Positions 16,701-24,033 of a DNA stretch of 64,000 nucleotides are shown one piece after another. The stretch comes from Leadbetterella sp040829825. Lineage in GTDB: Bacteria > Bacteroidota > Bacteroidia > Cytophagales > Spirosomataceae. The notes below the pieces were generated by a model. It saw nothing but the letters and a program-made list of their open reading frames with translations, was not told where the DNA came from and did no database searches. Location: NCBI RefSeq assembly GCF_040829825.1, contig NZ_JBFOLH010000013.1; one strand, 5' to 3'. Numbering within the stretch: the first letter of the stretch is position 1; each line of letters begins with the position of its first letter. A program made the translations under genes and the position numbers.

Positions 16701-18646
16701 TAACTACCGGCCTGGTACAGCTGGTGCTCGACGGGCAGGGAAAAGCCGTGCTGAAAACCGGGGACCTGGTGCAGGACAACTGCGGTATCTGGGACATTAC
16801 CGCTTCAAAGACCGGATTTGACTGCGGCGATATCGGTGAAAACACGATAAAAGTGCGCGTGGAAGACGTTCAGGGAGCCGTTACAGAAGCAGAAGTGCGG
16901 GTGATCGTGGCCGATACCACCGCCCCTGTATTAAAAGCCGCACCGTTTACCGTATACCTTGATAAAAACGGTCGCGCAACGGCCAAAGCCGCAGAAGCCG
17001 GTGCGGGCAGCAGCGATAACTGCGGCCTGGATAGCCTGACCCTGAGCCGTTCAGAATTCGGTTGTGACGATACGGGAGAGCAGGAGGTTATCCTGAAAGG
17101 CCGGGACAAGAGTGGCAACGAAACCGAAAAAATCATCATCATTACCGTGGCCGATACTACCGCACCGGTAATAGAAACCGCTGCCATAACCATCTACCTG
17201 ACCGCAGAGGGGAAGGCCACGCTCAAGGAAGAAGCGCTGGGCGGCAGCGACAACTGCGGCATAGCCGGCAGCGAGTTGGAGCGTAGCCAATTCAGCTGTA
17301 CGGAAACAGGAGAGCATACGGTACGCTATACCCTCCGGGATAAAGCGGGGAACACTACCACGCGGGCGATCCGGGTGACCGTCAAAGATACCATAGCCCC
17401 GGTGATCCGGGCACAGGACCTGATCGTGGAGCTGGACGGCAGCGGCAAAGCCAGCCTTGAGGCCGATAGGGTCAACGACGGCAGCACAGACAACTGCGGG
17501 ATAACCGGACTGAGCCTGTCGCAGACCACTTTCAGCTGCAGCGATCTGGGCAGGCGACTGGTCACGCTGACAGCCAGAGACGGCAGCGGGAATACAGGCA
17601 CGGCAAGGGCAGAAATACTGGTCCATGACCCGGAAGGCGTGTGTCCGTGCTCGTACGGGGTGCTGGCCGAAGAAAAGGTGGTGCTGCGGCACAATGAAGT
17701 GAATGCAGGAGGAGTTGGCGTGAGCGGCAGGAAAGGAATGGTGAGGCTTAGAAAAACGGTGGTGGAATCGTTTGTAAAATCAGAAAGAACGCGCTTTGAC
17801 AACGGGAGCGAATCGGCCGCTTACATGCGGGGGAAGGCTCCCCAGGCCGAAGGCTTCAGGAGTAACGACCGCAAGGACAGGAAAAAAGAAAAAATAAAAA
17901 AAGGGGAAACGCGCAGGTTCGCAGCCGGCAGCTACGGCAGGATCAGGGGCGGAAAAGATGCAAAGCTGGTATTTAGCGGGGGTGATGTATATATACGAAG
18001 CATCAGGCTTAAGAAAGGGGCCGAAGTGAGCTTTGAAGCACCCGCAGCACTGATGATCCGGGATAAGGTGAAGCTGGGCGGAACGTTCAACCGGGAGAAA
18101 GAGACCGTAAGGCTCTACAGCCGGGGCAATATACGGATCAGGGGAGAAGAAGTGAAAGGATACATGCACAGCAGGGGAACCCTGAGAACCACTGGAGGCA
18201 AGGAGAAATACATGGAAGGTTTCTTTGCCGCCGAAAGTATTCGCGGAGGCCGGCATACGTACTGGTCGGGCGGAGGGCTGCTGTGCCGGGATAGCGAAAA
18301 CCGTGAGTTGCTGGCAAAAGAGAAGAGTGAACGTAAAAAAACAGCCAATGAAGAAGCCGGAGCAGAAGAGATGAAAGCCGACACGCTGGTGCAGGCAGGG
18401 GCGCTGCAGGTGCGGCTCTGGCCCAACCCGGCCACGGCATGGCTGCAGGTGGAAATAAGCAGTGAGGCCGATGGCGGGGAAGTGACACTGGTAGATTTGC
18501 CGGGAAATGTGCTCCGGCAGGCCGGCTTCAGCGGCAGCCGGGAAACCGTGAAGCTGCAGACAGGCGAGCTGGCTCCCGGTTTGTATATTCTCCGGGTGAA
18601 ATCCGGGAACGGGGTAGTGACCCTGAGGGTGGTGAAGGAGAACTAA
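13727..18646 (+). CDS. T9SS-secreted SBBP/leucine-rich/HYR-repeat surface protein
   Basis: 1639 residues with signal peptide MHKQVLLFFFCLLSGITGHAQ. Residues about 22-490 are SBBP-type beta-propeller repeats (W.R..GG.GSD....V.VD..GN.Y.TG.F..T.DFDPG). One leucine-rich L-domain module follows (about 491-665), then one SprB-like unit, a PKD-like unit, five HYR-type units with the YDNC signature, the same beta-helix-like module as in the protein at 3271 (here about 1305-1520) and a type A T9SS sorting domain (LWPNPATAWLQVEI...GLYILRVKSG). The shared C-terminal half is strongly similar to its paralogue while the heads differ, so the two are domain-shuffled relatives. It has its own copy of the 23-bp promoter box. 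Surface location is known for this sorting domain; ligand unknown. Confidence 0.88.
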   Translation: MHKQVLLFFFCLLSGITGHAQELHPDWIRQFGSSGTSQSRQQIVVSGNYLYSVVLFYNTVDFGGQSFTSNGKADMAISKFDLSGNPVWTKTIGGEEEDYVEGITVDASGNVYVTGSFRRTVDFDPGPAVNNLTATGALSYPQSTDEDIFVLKLSPDGDFRWVKSMGSVLADNGYFIKAQGNFVYVTGSFRGEVNFGTGSPDGILTADGGTPPNTSSDIFVAKFDLAGNCIWARRMGGPGSDQPYSLDVDEQGNTYTTGTFTQTASFGSDQLTSLASTDIFITRLDATGNFVWTRGIHGSSFNDFGTSVVLDGAGNLVVTGYFEGDVDFDPSPGGVFMIEGKGYWDVFVLKLTTDGSFVWARSMAGTGNTDEEATCAAIDGSGNIYITGRFENAIDLDPGPAQALFTTRGGRDIFMVKLSPDGDYQWGKTIGGPGSDYASSIAVNNDKVYLTGGFTQTADFDPEATELSRQATGTVDTYIVAYSQQGTPQPTQCPADVTFNNPGEVAAFVSTYSHCTGITGNVTVQGTVENLSGLTFLESIGGDLRFNNAAGLQDISGLSGLKTIGKELYIGNNPLLQNLDALSAVTSIGEEINMVNNTGLTSIEGLKNADLSGVSYLYIQDNGALSVCNLANICAYLATNRQRSISGNLGNCATEAAVQAACNPGGFTLTLAEATGPQTCDGTTGAITFITTLPDQNYTLSFKRNSTDTSATVTASNGTFILGGLRTGTYSNFSITYANTAIVAAGQRVLTGPVTPGNPVVADGPLEFCEGESVKLTAPEGESYDWSTGAQTRSIQATAGGIYNVKVRSAQGCVSESQITLTTKECNVPPMAVCKPVVVLVAKDDCYAILRTEDLDAGSYDTNNDWFNRSIDINPALRVGTYTAIMTVVDTHGASASCTSQVHVVDHSIPVVKARGLTLELNEQGRAVIAVADVDAGSYDNCGPLQLSLNRTEFDCRDLGHLQVILTGTDASGNTSTALADIHVVDNRPPAITTGLVQLVLDGQGKAVLKTGDLVQDNCGIWDITASKTGFDCGDIGENTIKVRVEDVQGAVTEAEVRVIVADTTAPVLKAAPFTVYLDKNGRATAKAAEAGAGSSDNCGLDSLTLSRSEFGCDDTGEQEVILKGRDKSGNETEKIIIITVADTTAPVIETAAITIYLTAEGKATLKEEALGGSDNCGIAGSELERSQFSCTETGEHTVRYTLRDKAGNTTTRAIRVTVKDTIAPVIRAQDLIVELDGSGKASLEADRVNDGSTDNCGITGLSLSQTTFSCSDLGRRLVTLTARDGSGNTGTARAEILVHDPEGVCPCSYGVLAEEKVVLRHNEVNAGGVGVSGRKGMVRLRKTVVESFVKSERTRFDNGSESAAYMRGKAPQAEGFRSNDRKDRKKEKIKKGETRRFAAGSYGRIRGGKDAKLVFSGGDVYIRSIRLKKGAEVSFEAPAALMIRDKVKLGGTFNREKETVRLYSRGNIRIRGEEVKGYMHSRGTLRTTGGKEKYMEGFFAAESIRGGRHTYWSGGGLLCRDSENRELLAKEKSERKKTANEEAGAEEMKADTLVQAGALQVRLWPNPATAWLQVEISSEADGGEVTLVDLPGNVLRQAGFSGSRETVKLQTGELAPGLYILRVKSGNGVVTLRVVKEN

Positions 18647-18687
18647 CCATTTTTTCACTAACTTGTGCCCTGTTTACAACAGCAATA

Positions 18688-19659
18688 ATGAAGAAAATTA
18701 TTCTATGGATAACGGGCATGTGCCTTGCAATAAGCGGTGTTGCCCAGAAGGATTACTCGGGAAACCCCGTTTTTGAAGGCTGGTACGCCGACCCGGAGGG
18801 TGTCATTTTTAACCGGCAATACTGGATTTACCCCACCTATTCTGCTCCTTATGAGCAGCAGGTATATTTTGATGCGTTTTCGTCGGAAGACCTGACCCGT
18901 TGGACCCGCCACTCCCGCATACTGGATACCGCTGCCGTTCGCTGGGCGAAAAAAGCGCTGTGGGCTCCCGCCATCGTTGAGAAAGGTGGTAAATACTACC
19001 TGTTTTTCGGGGCAAATGATATCCAGAGCGACCAGGAAACCGGCGGGATCGGTGTGGCCGTAGCCGACAGCCCCCAGGGACCGTTCCGGGACCACATCGG
19101 CAAACCGTTGGTGGACCGCTTTTATAACGGTGCTCAGCCCATTGATCAGTTTGTATACAAAGACGGCAACGAATATTACCTCATTTACGGGGGATGGCGG
19201 CACTGCAATATAGCCCGCCTGAACGATGACTTTACCGGGTTTATCCCCTTTGCCGACGGTACCGTGTTTAAAGAGATCACCCCTGAGAAATACGTGGAAG
19301 GCCCGTTCATGTTTAAAAAAGACGGGAAATATTATTTTATGTGGTCAGAAGGGGGGTGGACCGGGCCCAATTACTCCGTGGCCTATGCTGTAGCTGACAG
19401 CCCGCTGGGGCCATTTGAAAGAAAAGGAACTATCCTGCAGCCGGATCCGGCCATTGCCTACGGTGCCGGGCACCACTCCGTGATCCATAACGCCGGGAAA
19501 GACGAGTGGTATATTATTTATCACCGCCGCCCGCTGGGAGAAACCGACCGGAACGCCCGCGTAACCTGTATAGACCGCATGTATTTTGATAAAGCAGGAA
19601 ATATCCTGCCGGTGAAAATGACATTCCGGGGAGTGAAACGCTCAAAAGTGAAGCCTTAA
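18688..19659 (+). CDS. Secreted glycoside hydrolase family 43 protein
   Basis: 323 residues with signal peptide MKKIILWITGMCLAISGVAQ. It has the five-bladed propeller signatures of GH43: probable general base D35 (GWYADPEG), the WAP motif near 92-94 (LWAPAIVEK.GKYYLFF), probable pKa-modulating D153 (QPIDQFVYKDG) and probable acid E204 (YVEGPFMFK). Length is normal for a single-domain GH43. Family members cleave alpha-L-arabinofuranosides or beta-xylosides; which substrate applies here cannot be read from the sequence. It starts 41 bp after the giant surface gene without a clear terminator, so it may be co-transcribed. No SusC/SusD pair accompanies it. Confidence 0.88.
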   Translation: MKKIILWITGMCLAISGVAQKDYSGNPVFEGWYADPEGVIFNRQYWIYPTYSAPYEQQVYFDAFSSEDLTRWTRHSRILDTAAVRWAKKALWAPAIVEKGGKYYLFFGANDIQSDQETGGIGVAVADSPQGPFRDHIGKPLVDRFYNGAQPIDQFVYKDGNEYYLIYGGWRHCNIARLNDDFTGFIPFADGTVFKEITPEKYVEGPFMFKKDGKYYFMWSEGGWTGPNYSVAYAVADSPLGPFERKGTILQPDPAIAYGAGHHSVIHNAGKDEWYIIYHRRPLGETDRNARVTCIDRMYFDKAGNILPVKMTFRGVKRSKVKP

Positions 19660-19678
19660 TGCAAAAGTGAGGCTTTAC

Positions 19679-19933
19679 TCAATAGTGGTACCGGCATTGA
19701 AGAACAATCAGTGTATTTTCTTCTACCCGGTAAACCAGCCGCTGCTCCAGGTTGATCCTTCTTGACCACCAGTCCGTTAACTGGTATTTTAAAGGTTCCG
19801 GCTTACCGCTGCCTTCATACGGAATTCTTTCAATCTCCCTGAGCAGCGCATTTATTTTCTTCAGTGTGGATTTATCGGTGGCCTGCCAGTAGAGATAATC
19901 CTCCCAGGCGCCCACCAGAAAAAGTTTTTTCAT
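19679..19933 (-). CDS. yoeB: YoeB-type mRNA interferase toxin
   Basis: 84 residues, the same length as Escherichia coli YoeB. The catalytic positions known for that enzyme are present at the same numbers: E46 (GKPEPLKY), R65 (NLEQRLVYRV), H83 and Y84 (CRYHY at the C-terminus). YoeB is a RelE-fold toxin that cleaves mRNA in the ribosomal A site. Its ATG overlaps the stop of the upstream antitoxin gene by four bases, so translation is probably coupled. Residue conservation suggests an active toxin. Confidence 0.95.
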   Translation of the reverse strand: MKKLFLVGAWEDYLYWQATDKSTLKKINALLREIERIPYEGSGKPEPLKYQLTDWWSRRINLEQRLVYRVEENTLIVLQCRYHY

Positions 19934-20184
19934 TCGTCAATAAGCTCTTTTTCTATGAACCTGCCTTGTTTATAATCTTCTATGCCTTTGAGGAGCCGGG
20001 TTGCATTGGCCGGACTTTTCATTAAATAATACGTTTCCTCCAGGCTGTCATAATCAGACTTTGACATGACGACCACATCCTCGCCCTTGGAACGGGTAAC
20101 AATCATAGGGCTATGACTTAGACTTACCTTATCCAGGAAAGTTTTTAATTCCTGGCGGAAAACCGAATAATTGACAGTCAGCAT
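19930..20184 (-). CDS. yefM: YefM/Phd-family antitoxin
   Basis: 84 residues. The N-terminal Phd/YefM fold (MLTVNYSVFRQELKTFLDKVSLSHSPMIVTRSKGEDVVVMSKSDYDSLEETYYLM) binds DNA; the C-terminal part (about 58-84) is the acidic segment that would wrap the toxin. It is first in the operon, as usual for this class, so it can repress its own promoter. A perfect 16-bp palindrome with the TGTACA core known for YefM operators lies 53-68 bp upstream of the start, next to a consensus Bacteroidota promoter. Confidence 0.95.
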   Translation of the reverse strand: MLTVNYSVFRQELKTFLDKVSLSHSPMIVTRSKGEDVVVMSKSDYDSLEETYYLMKSPANATRLLKGIEDYKQGRFIEKELIDE

Positions 20185-20205
20185 TTTTCTCTTCTATCTT
20201 TTGTG

Positions 20206-20252
20206 CAAAGATAAAATGTAAATCTTAAATATACAAGATATTGTACAATATC
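20206..20252 (-). promoter_or_regulatory. yefM-yoeB promoter and operator
   Basis: On the minus strand, TTG (20236-20234), a 20-bp gap, and TATCTTTG (20213-20206) match the TTG/TAnnTTTG promoter exactly. Immediately upstream is the perfect palindrome GATATTGTACAATATC (20237-20252), containing TGTACA, the hexamer core known from YefM operators. A second, imperfect dyad (TATCTTT / AAAGATA, 20195-20213) covers the -7 region. Repression by the YefM-YoeB complex is inferred from the family. Confidence 0.8.
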
Positions 20253-20283
20253 ACCTCCGGCTCTTATTCATGAACCGGAGGTG
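20252..20283 (-). terminator. Stem-loop after the S9 peptidase gene
   Basis: Perfect 9-bp arms (CACCTCCGG 20252-20260, CCGGAGGTG 20275-20283) around a 14-base loop, 16 bp after the peptidase stop. There is no clear T-run, so termination is only probable. It touches the YefM operator. Confidence 0.45.
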
Positions 20284-20298
20284 GTCAACTTCTCCGGG

Positions 20299-22434
20299 TT
20301 ATTTTGCTATATATCTTTGGAAGAACTCATGAATCCGCAGGATACGGTCGATCCGCTGCCGCACGTTACCGGTTCGCGAAAGCTCATGCGTGGCTCCCTG
20401 GTAACGTACATATTCCACTTCACGGTTCAGGTATTTCAGGCTTTTGTACATCATTTCCGACTGAACCACGCCCGTACGAAGGTCGTTATCGCCGTGCTTG
20501 ATCAGGAACGGCGTGGTGATTTTATCTACATACGTGTAGGGAGAATTTTCGCGGATCTTCGTAACCGCCTCGTCCTCCCAGGGCAATCCGAAATAATTGG
20601 GCGTCAGCCGCCAGGCATTTCCTTCACCCATAAAAGTGGTCAGGTCATACACCCCGCGCTGGGCAAATGCAGCCTTGAAACGGTGATCATGCCCGATGAT
20701 CCAGGCGGTCAGGTAACCGGCGTATGAGCCCCCGGTAATGACCAGGCGGGAGGTATCTACCCAGCTTTCTTTCGAAACCATATCTACAGCGCCCAGGGCA
20801 TCTTCCTGCGGGCCTTTGCCCCAGTCGCGGTAATTGGAAAACTGGAAATCTTTCCCGTATCCTCCCGAACCGCGCTGGTTAGGATATACCACCCCATAAC
20901 CCTGAGCCGTAAAATACTGGAACTCATGCCACATAGAGGCTTCGCCCGGTCCCCACATGGCCGTGGGGCCGCCGTGAAGCTGCAGAACCAGCGGGTATTT
21001 TTTCCCGGCTTCCATATTCACAGGCTTCATCACCCAGAACTCAATATCCTGCCCGGCAGAGTTCCTGTAGATTTTTTTCTCAGGATAGCTCAGCTTCTTG
21101 TTTTTGACCCAGGAAGCATTCAGGTCGGTGATACGGGTATTTTTGCTGAAATCAGCGTTCGAGATATACAATTCATTCGGGTTGCTCACTTCGGTTTTGG
21201 CATACACCCATTCACCGTTGCCCAGCAGGTTCAGTTGCGTTATTCCCGATTCAAAATCGGTGATTCGGGTGACCTTTCCGCTGGCTATATCCAGCTTGTA
21301 TACCGGGCTGCCGCCGTTTGATTGCGCAACAAACCAGAGGGTTTTCTCATCCGGGCTCCAGTTAAAATTAGAAGGTACCCGGTCAAAATCAATCAGCTTC
21401 AGCCCCGTGCCGTCACTGTTGAGCAGGGCGGCCTGTCCGTAGCTAAGTCCTCCGGTAGTCGTCACCACGGTAATTGCCTTTTTCCCGGAGGGCGAGACGC
21501 TGAATCCCCGGAAGGCCGTTCCGGCCTGCTCCAGGAGGGTCTTTTGCGAAAGATCGGCCCGCCGGATCTGCACGATCCGGTTTTCATTCTCGCGGTCAGG
21601 ATGCTCGTCGCTGTCTTTGGCTGTGCTGGCGTAAATGCTTTGGCCGTCAGGGGCGTAGCTTGCCCCGTTGTATGAAGCAAACCCCGATGTCAGGGCACGT
21701 GCTACCGCATTTTCCCGCACTTCGATCTCGTACAGGTGATTAAAGGAAATATCCCCGTTCAGGTTGGCCTCACCCTGGAAATTCAGGCGCGTAAATACCC
21801 GCGTCTTTTTATCTTCGGCACTTTTGTTCAGGTAAGCCCTGATCTCTTCCAGGCTCCCGTCAGGATTGGGCTTTACCTGCTTGTTTTTCAGCAGGTAATC
21901 ATCCGAAGCAAAACCGGGCTTCTCCATGGAAAAAGGCGGTAAGGCCTTTGCCGGGTTCAGCAGGGAATCATTGACCAGCTCATCCAGTTTGATGTTGACA
22001 TTGTACAGGAGGCGGCTGCCGTCAGGACTGAACCGGGGCGAAGAAGCGCCGTACTTTGAATTCGTCAGCTGCCAGGGTTCTCCACCGTTCAGCGGAAGAA
22101 TAAAGATCTGCGACTTCTCTTTTACACGCCTCACAAACGCCACCTGCTTTCCGTCGGGCGAAAGCTCGGCCTGCGAGACCCCTTCGCGGCCGCGGGTAAG
22201 CGCCGTAACGCTTTTCCGGTCATCGGATACCAGGAACAAATTATTCACATAATCGTATTCCAGGGGTCTGTCTTCGTTTTTTTCAATAGAATTGACCGTA
22301 AAAACAATCTTGTTTTTGGCGGTTGAAATCTCGGAGACCTGTTTGATCCGCGTTAAATCAGTAACCTGTATCTGCTCAGACTGGGCAAATACAAAAACGG
22401 GTAAAACAGCAAAAAGAAAAAAAATGCGTTTCAT
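20299..22434 (-). CDS. Secreted S9 family (prolyl oligopeptidase-like) serine peptidase
   Basis: About 711 residues from the ATG at 22434 (MKRIFFLFAVLPVFVFAQ, a signal peptide); the frame extends 4 codons to a TTG at 22446, which is less likely. Residues about 20-430 carry WD40/TolB-like propeller repeats (LSPDGKQVAFVRR, FSPDGSRLLYN, WSPDEKTLWFVA). The C-terminal alpha/beta-hydrolase domain has the nucleophile S570 (GGSYAGY), a catalytic Asp (HGDNDLRTG) and His (GATHELSR). This is the S9B/S9C layout (DPP or acylaminoacyl-peptidase-like) rather than S9A. It would cleave short peptides in the periplasm. Its stop is followed by a stem-loop. Confidence 0.93.
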   Translation of the reverse strand: MKRIFFLFAVLPVFVFAQSEQIQVTDLTRIKQVSEISTAKNKIVFTVNSIEKNEDRPLEYDYVNNLFLVSDDRKSVTALTRGREGVSQAELSPDGKQVAFVRRVKEKSQIFILPLNGGEPWQLTNSKYGASSPRFSPDGSRLLYNVNIKLDELVNDSLLNPAKALPPFSMEKPGFASDDYLLKNKQVKPNPDGSLEEIRAYLNKSAEDKKTRVFTRLNFQGEANLNGDISFNHLYEIEVRENAVARALTSGFASYNGASYAPDGQSIYASTAKDSDEHPDRENENRIVQIRRADLSQKTLLEQAGTAFRGFSVSPSGKKAITVVTTTGGLSYGQAALLNSDGTGLKLIDFDRVPSNFNWSPDEKTLWFVAQSNGGSPVYKLDIASGKVTRITDFESGITQLNLLGNGEWVYAKTEVSNPNELYISNADFSKNTRITDLNASWVKNKKLSYPEKKIYRNSAGQDIEFWVMKPVNMEAGKKYPLVLQLHGGPTAMWGPGEASMWHEFQYFTAQGYGVVYPNQRGSGGYGKDFQFSNYRDWGKGPQEDALGAVDMVSKESWVDTSRLVITGGSYAGYLTAWIIGHDHRFKAAFAQRGVYDLTTFMGEGNAWRLTPNYFGLPWEDEAVTKIRENSPYTYVDKITTPFLIKHGDNDLRTGVVQSEMMYKSLKYLNREVEYVRYQGATHELSRTGNVRQRIDRILRIHEFFQRYIAK

Positions 22435-22458
22435 ATCAATAGACAAAAATTACAGGTA

Positions 22459-23685
22459 TTATGCAGTTTCCAGTTCCCCTTCCCATTTGGCTACAATGGC
22501 CGTGGCTACGGCGTTTCCGGCCACAGAAGTAGCCGAGCGACCCATATCCAGGAGCCAGTCTACGGCAAAAAGGAGGATCAGCCCTTCGGCCGGCAGGTCA
22601 AACATGGCCATGGTTCCGGCAATAACCACCAGTGAGGCCCGCGGCACACCGGCAATGCCCTTGCTGGTGATCAGCAAAGTCAGCAGCATGGTGATCTGTT
22701 CTCCCAGGCTGAGATCTATACCGTAAGCCTGGGCAATAAACCCGGTGGCAAAGGTCATATACATCATTGAGCCGTCAAGGTTAAAAGAATATCCCAACGG
22801 CAGAACAAAGCTTACAATTCTTTCAGGCACACCGTATTCTTTCAGTTTTTCAATCTGCATAGGCATGGAAGCCTCTGAGCTGGCGGTTCCGAATGAAAGG
22901 AAAATAGCACTCTTCACATACGAAAGGAGCTTCCAGTACGGTACTTTGGCAAAAAGACAAATGGCCGGCAGCACGGCGAATATAAAAAAGAGCAGGGTTG
23001 CGAAGAAACAGATGATCAGGTACAGGTAATCTCCCAAAATGCCGAGTCCTTTTTGAGCCACTACGCGGGCTACTGCGCCGAAAACCGCATACGGGGCAAA
23101 TTCCATCACGTAACCTACCACCTTGAACATCACCTCCGCCACTGAATCCAGGCCTTTGATGATCACTTTTCCCTTGTCGCCTATAGCCGCGGTAGCAATG
23201 CCGAAGAAAATGGCAAACACCACGATCTGCAGGATCTCATTGGTGGCCAGGGCATCGAAAATACTTTCCGGGATCAGGTGCTCAAAGAAATTATCAAGGC
23301 TCATTTTCTTCGTCTCCACACCGGTAGCCGCTCCGGCTGCCGGGAGTTTCCCCTGCATGCCCGAACCCGGCTTCAGAACATTCACGGCAATTAAGCCGGT
23401 GATCAGCGAAAGTATGGTGGCAAAATAGAAATAGCCCAGGGTTTTCAGGCCGATACGCCCCACCAGCTTAAAGTCGCCCAGCTTGGCAATACCCACGGTC
23501 AGGATGGAAAAGACCAGCGGACCAATGATCATTTTGATCATCCGGAGGAATATGACACTCAGGAGGTTAAGATAATCGCTCCATTTCTCAATAGGTTCTG
23601 GTGAAAGAGTTTTGTTGAGGATATACCCTACGATAATACCCAGGGCCATTCCGATAAAAATCTTGGCAGTAACGTTTAATTTCAT
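22459..23685 (-). CDS. Dicarboxylate/amino acid:cation symporter (DAACS)
   Basis: 408 residues with about eight hydrophobic segments plus re-entrant loops. DAACS/GltP signatures are seen: a serine-rich re-entrant loop (SFGTASSEASMPMQIEKL), the NLDGSMMYM motif (YSFNLDGSMMYMTFATGFIAQAYG) and the second hairpin (LLITSKGIAGVPRASLVVIAGTM). Family members import glutamate, aspartate or C4-dicarboxylates with H+ or Na+ across the inner membrane; the precise substrate is not decidable here. It is the gene upstream of the S9 peptidase on the same strand with only a 24-bp gap, so peptide breakdown and amino-acid uptake may share a transcript (inference). Confidence 0.95.
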   Translation of the reverse strand: MKLNVTAKIFIGMALGIIVGYILNKTLSPEPIEKWSDYLNLLSVIFLRMIKMIIGPLVFSILTVGIAKLGDFKLVGRIGLKTLGYFYFATILSLITGLIAVNVLKPGSGMQGKLPAAGAATGVETKKMSLDNFFEHLIPESIFDALATNEILQIVVFAIFFGIATAAIGDKGKVIIKGLDSVAEVMFKVVGYVMEFAPYAVFGAVARVVAQKGLGILGDYLYLIICFFATLLFFIFAVLPAICLFAKVPYWKLLSYVKSAIFLSFGTASSEASMPMQIEKLKEYGVPERIVSFVLPLGYSFNLDGSMMYMTFATGFIAQAYGIDLSLGEQITMLLTLLITSKGIAGVPRASLVVIAGTMAMFDLPAEGLILLFAVDWLLDMGRSATSVAGNAVATAIVAKWEGELETA

Positions 23686-24033
23686 AATCAGTTTTAAGGT
23701 GTAACAAAATAGACAGACCCAACCCGTTTCTTCTCCAACCCGGTCTGTGATCTGGTCCGCTTTCTGAAGTAAATCGGGTAAAAGTAAGAAAAAAATGGAT
23801 TGATCCGGTAAAGTTCCTGAAAAACACCCCCTAAATTTATCGGTAAAAAATACCGTTTATCGGTAATTCTGAAAGGCTCATCGAAAACTCCTTCAGTGAA
23901 AAGTCTCCTGCGGGTAATTTTGAAGCAGAAAGTGGGTCAGGCTGTTTTTCGTAAAGTCGTTTTTTCGCCGGAAGGATAACCCGGCCCGCCGGAAAAACAA
24001 AAAAGCAGCCTCCCGGCCAATCTCCATCAAAAA
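23686..24033. promoter_or_regulatory. Divergent intergenic region with TATCGGTAA boxes
   Basis: 348 bp between the divergent symporter and TonB-receptor genes. It holds a cluster TTATCGGTAAAAAAT (23837-23851), the small hairpin CGGTA/TACCG and a second TTTATCGGTAATT (23856-23868). The 15-base string recurs exactly at 31131-31145. No ORF or RNA gene is apparent. Confidence 0.35.

Noticed and set aside
19679..20184. YefM-YoeB as part of a larger defence island
   Set aside because: No restriction, abortive-infection or phage genes lie near it; it is a lone toxin-antitoxin pair.
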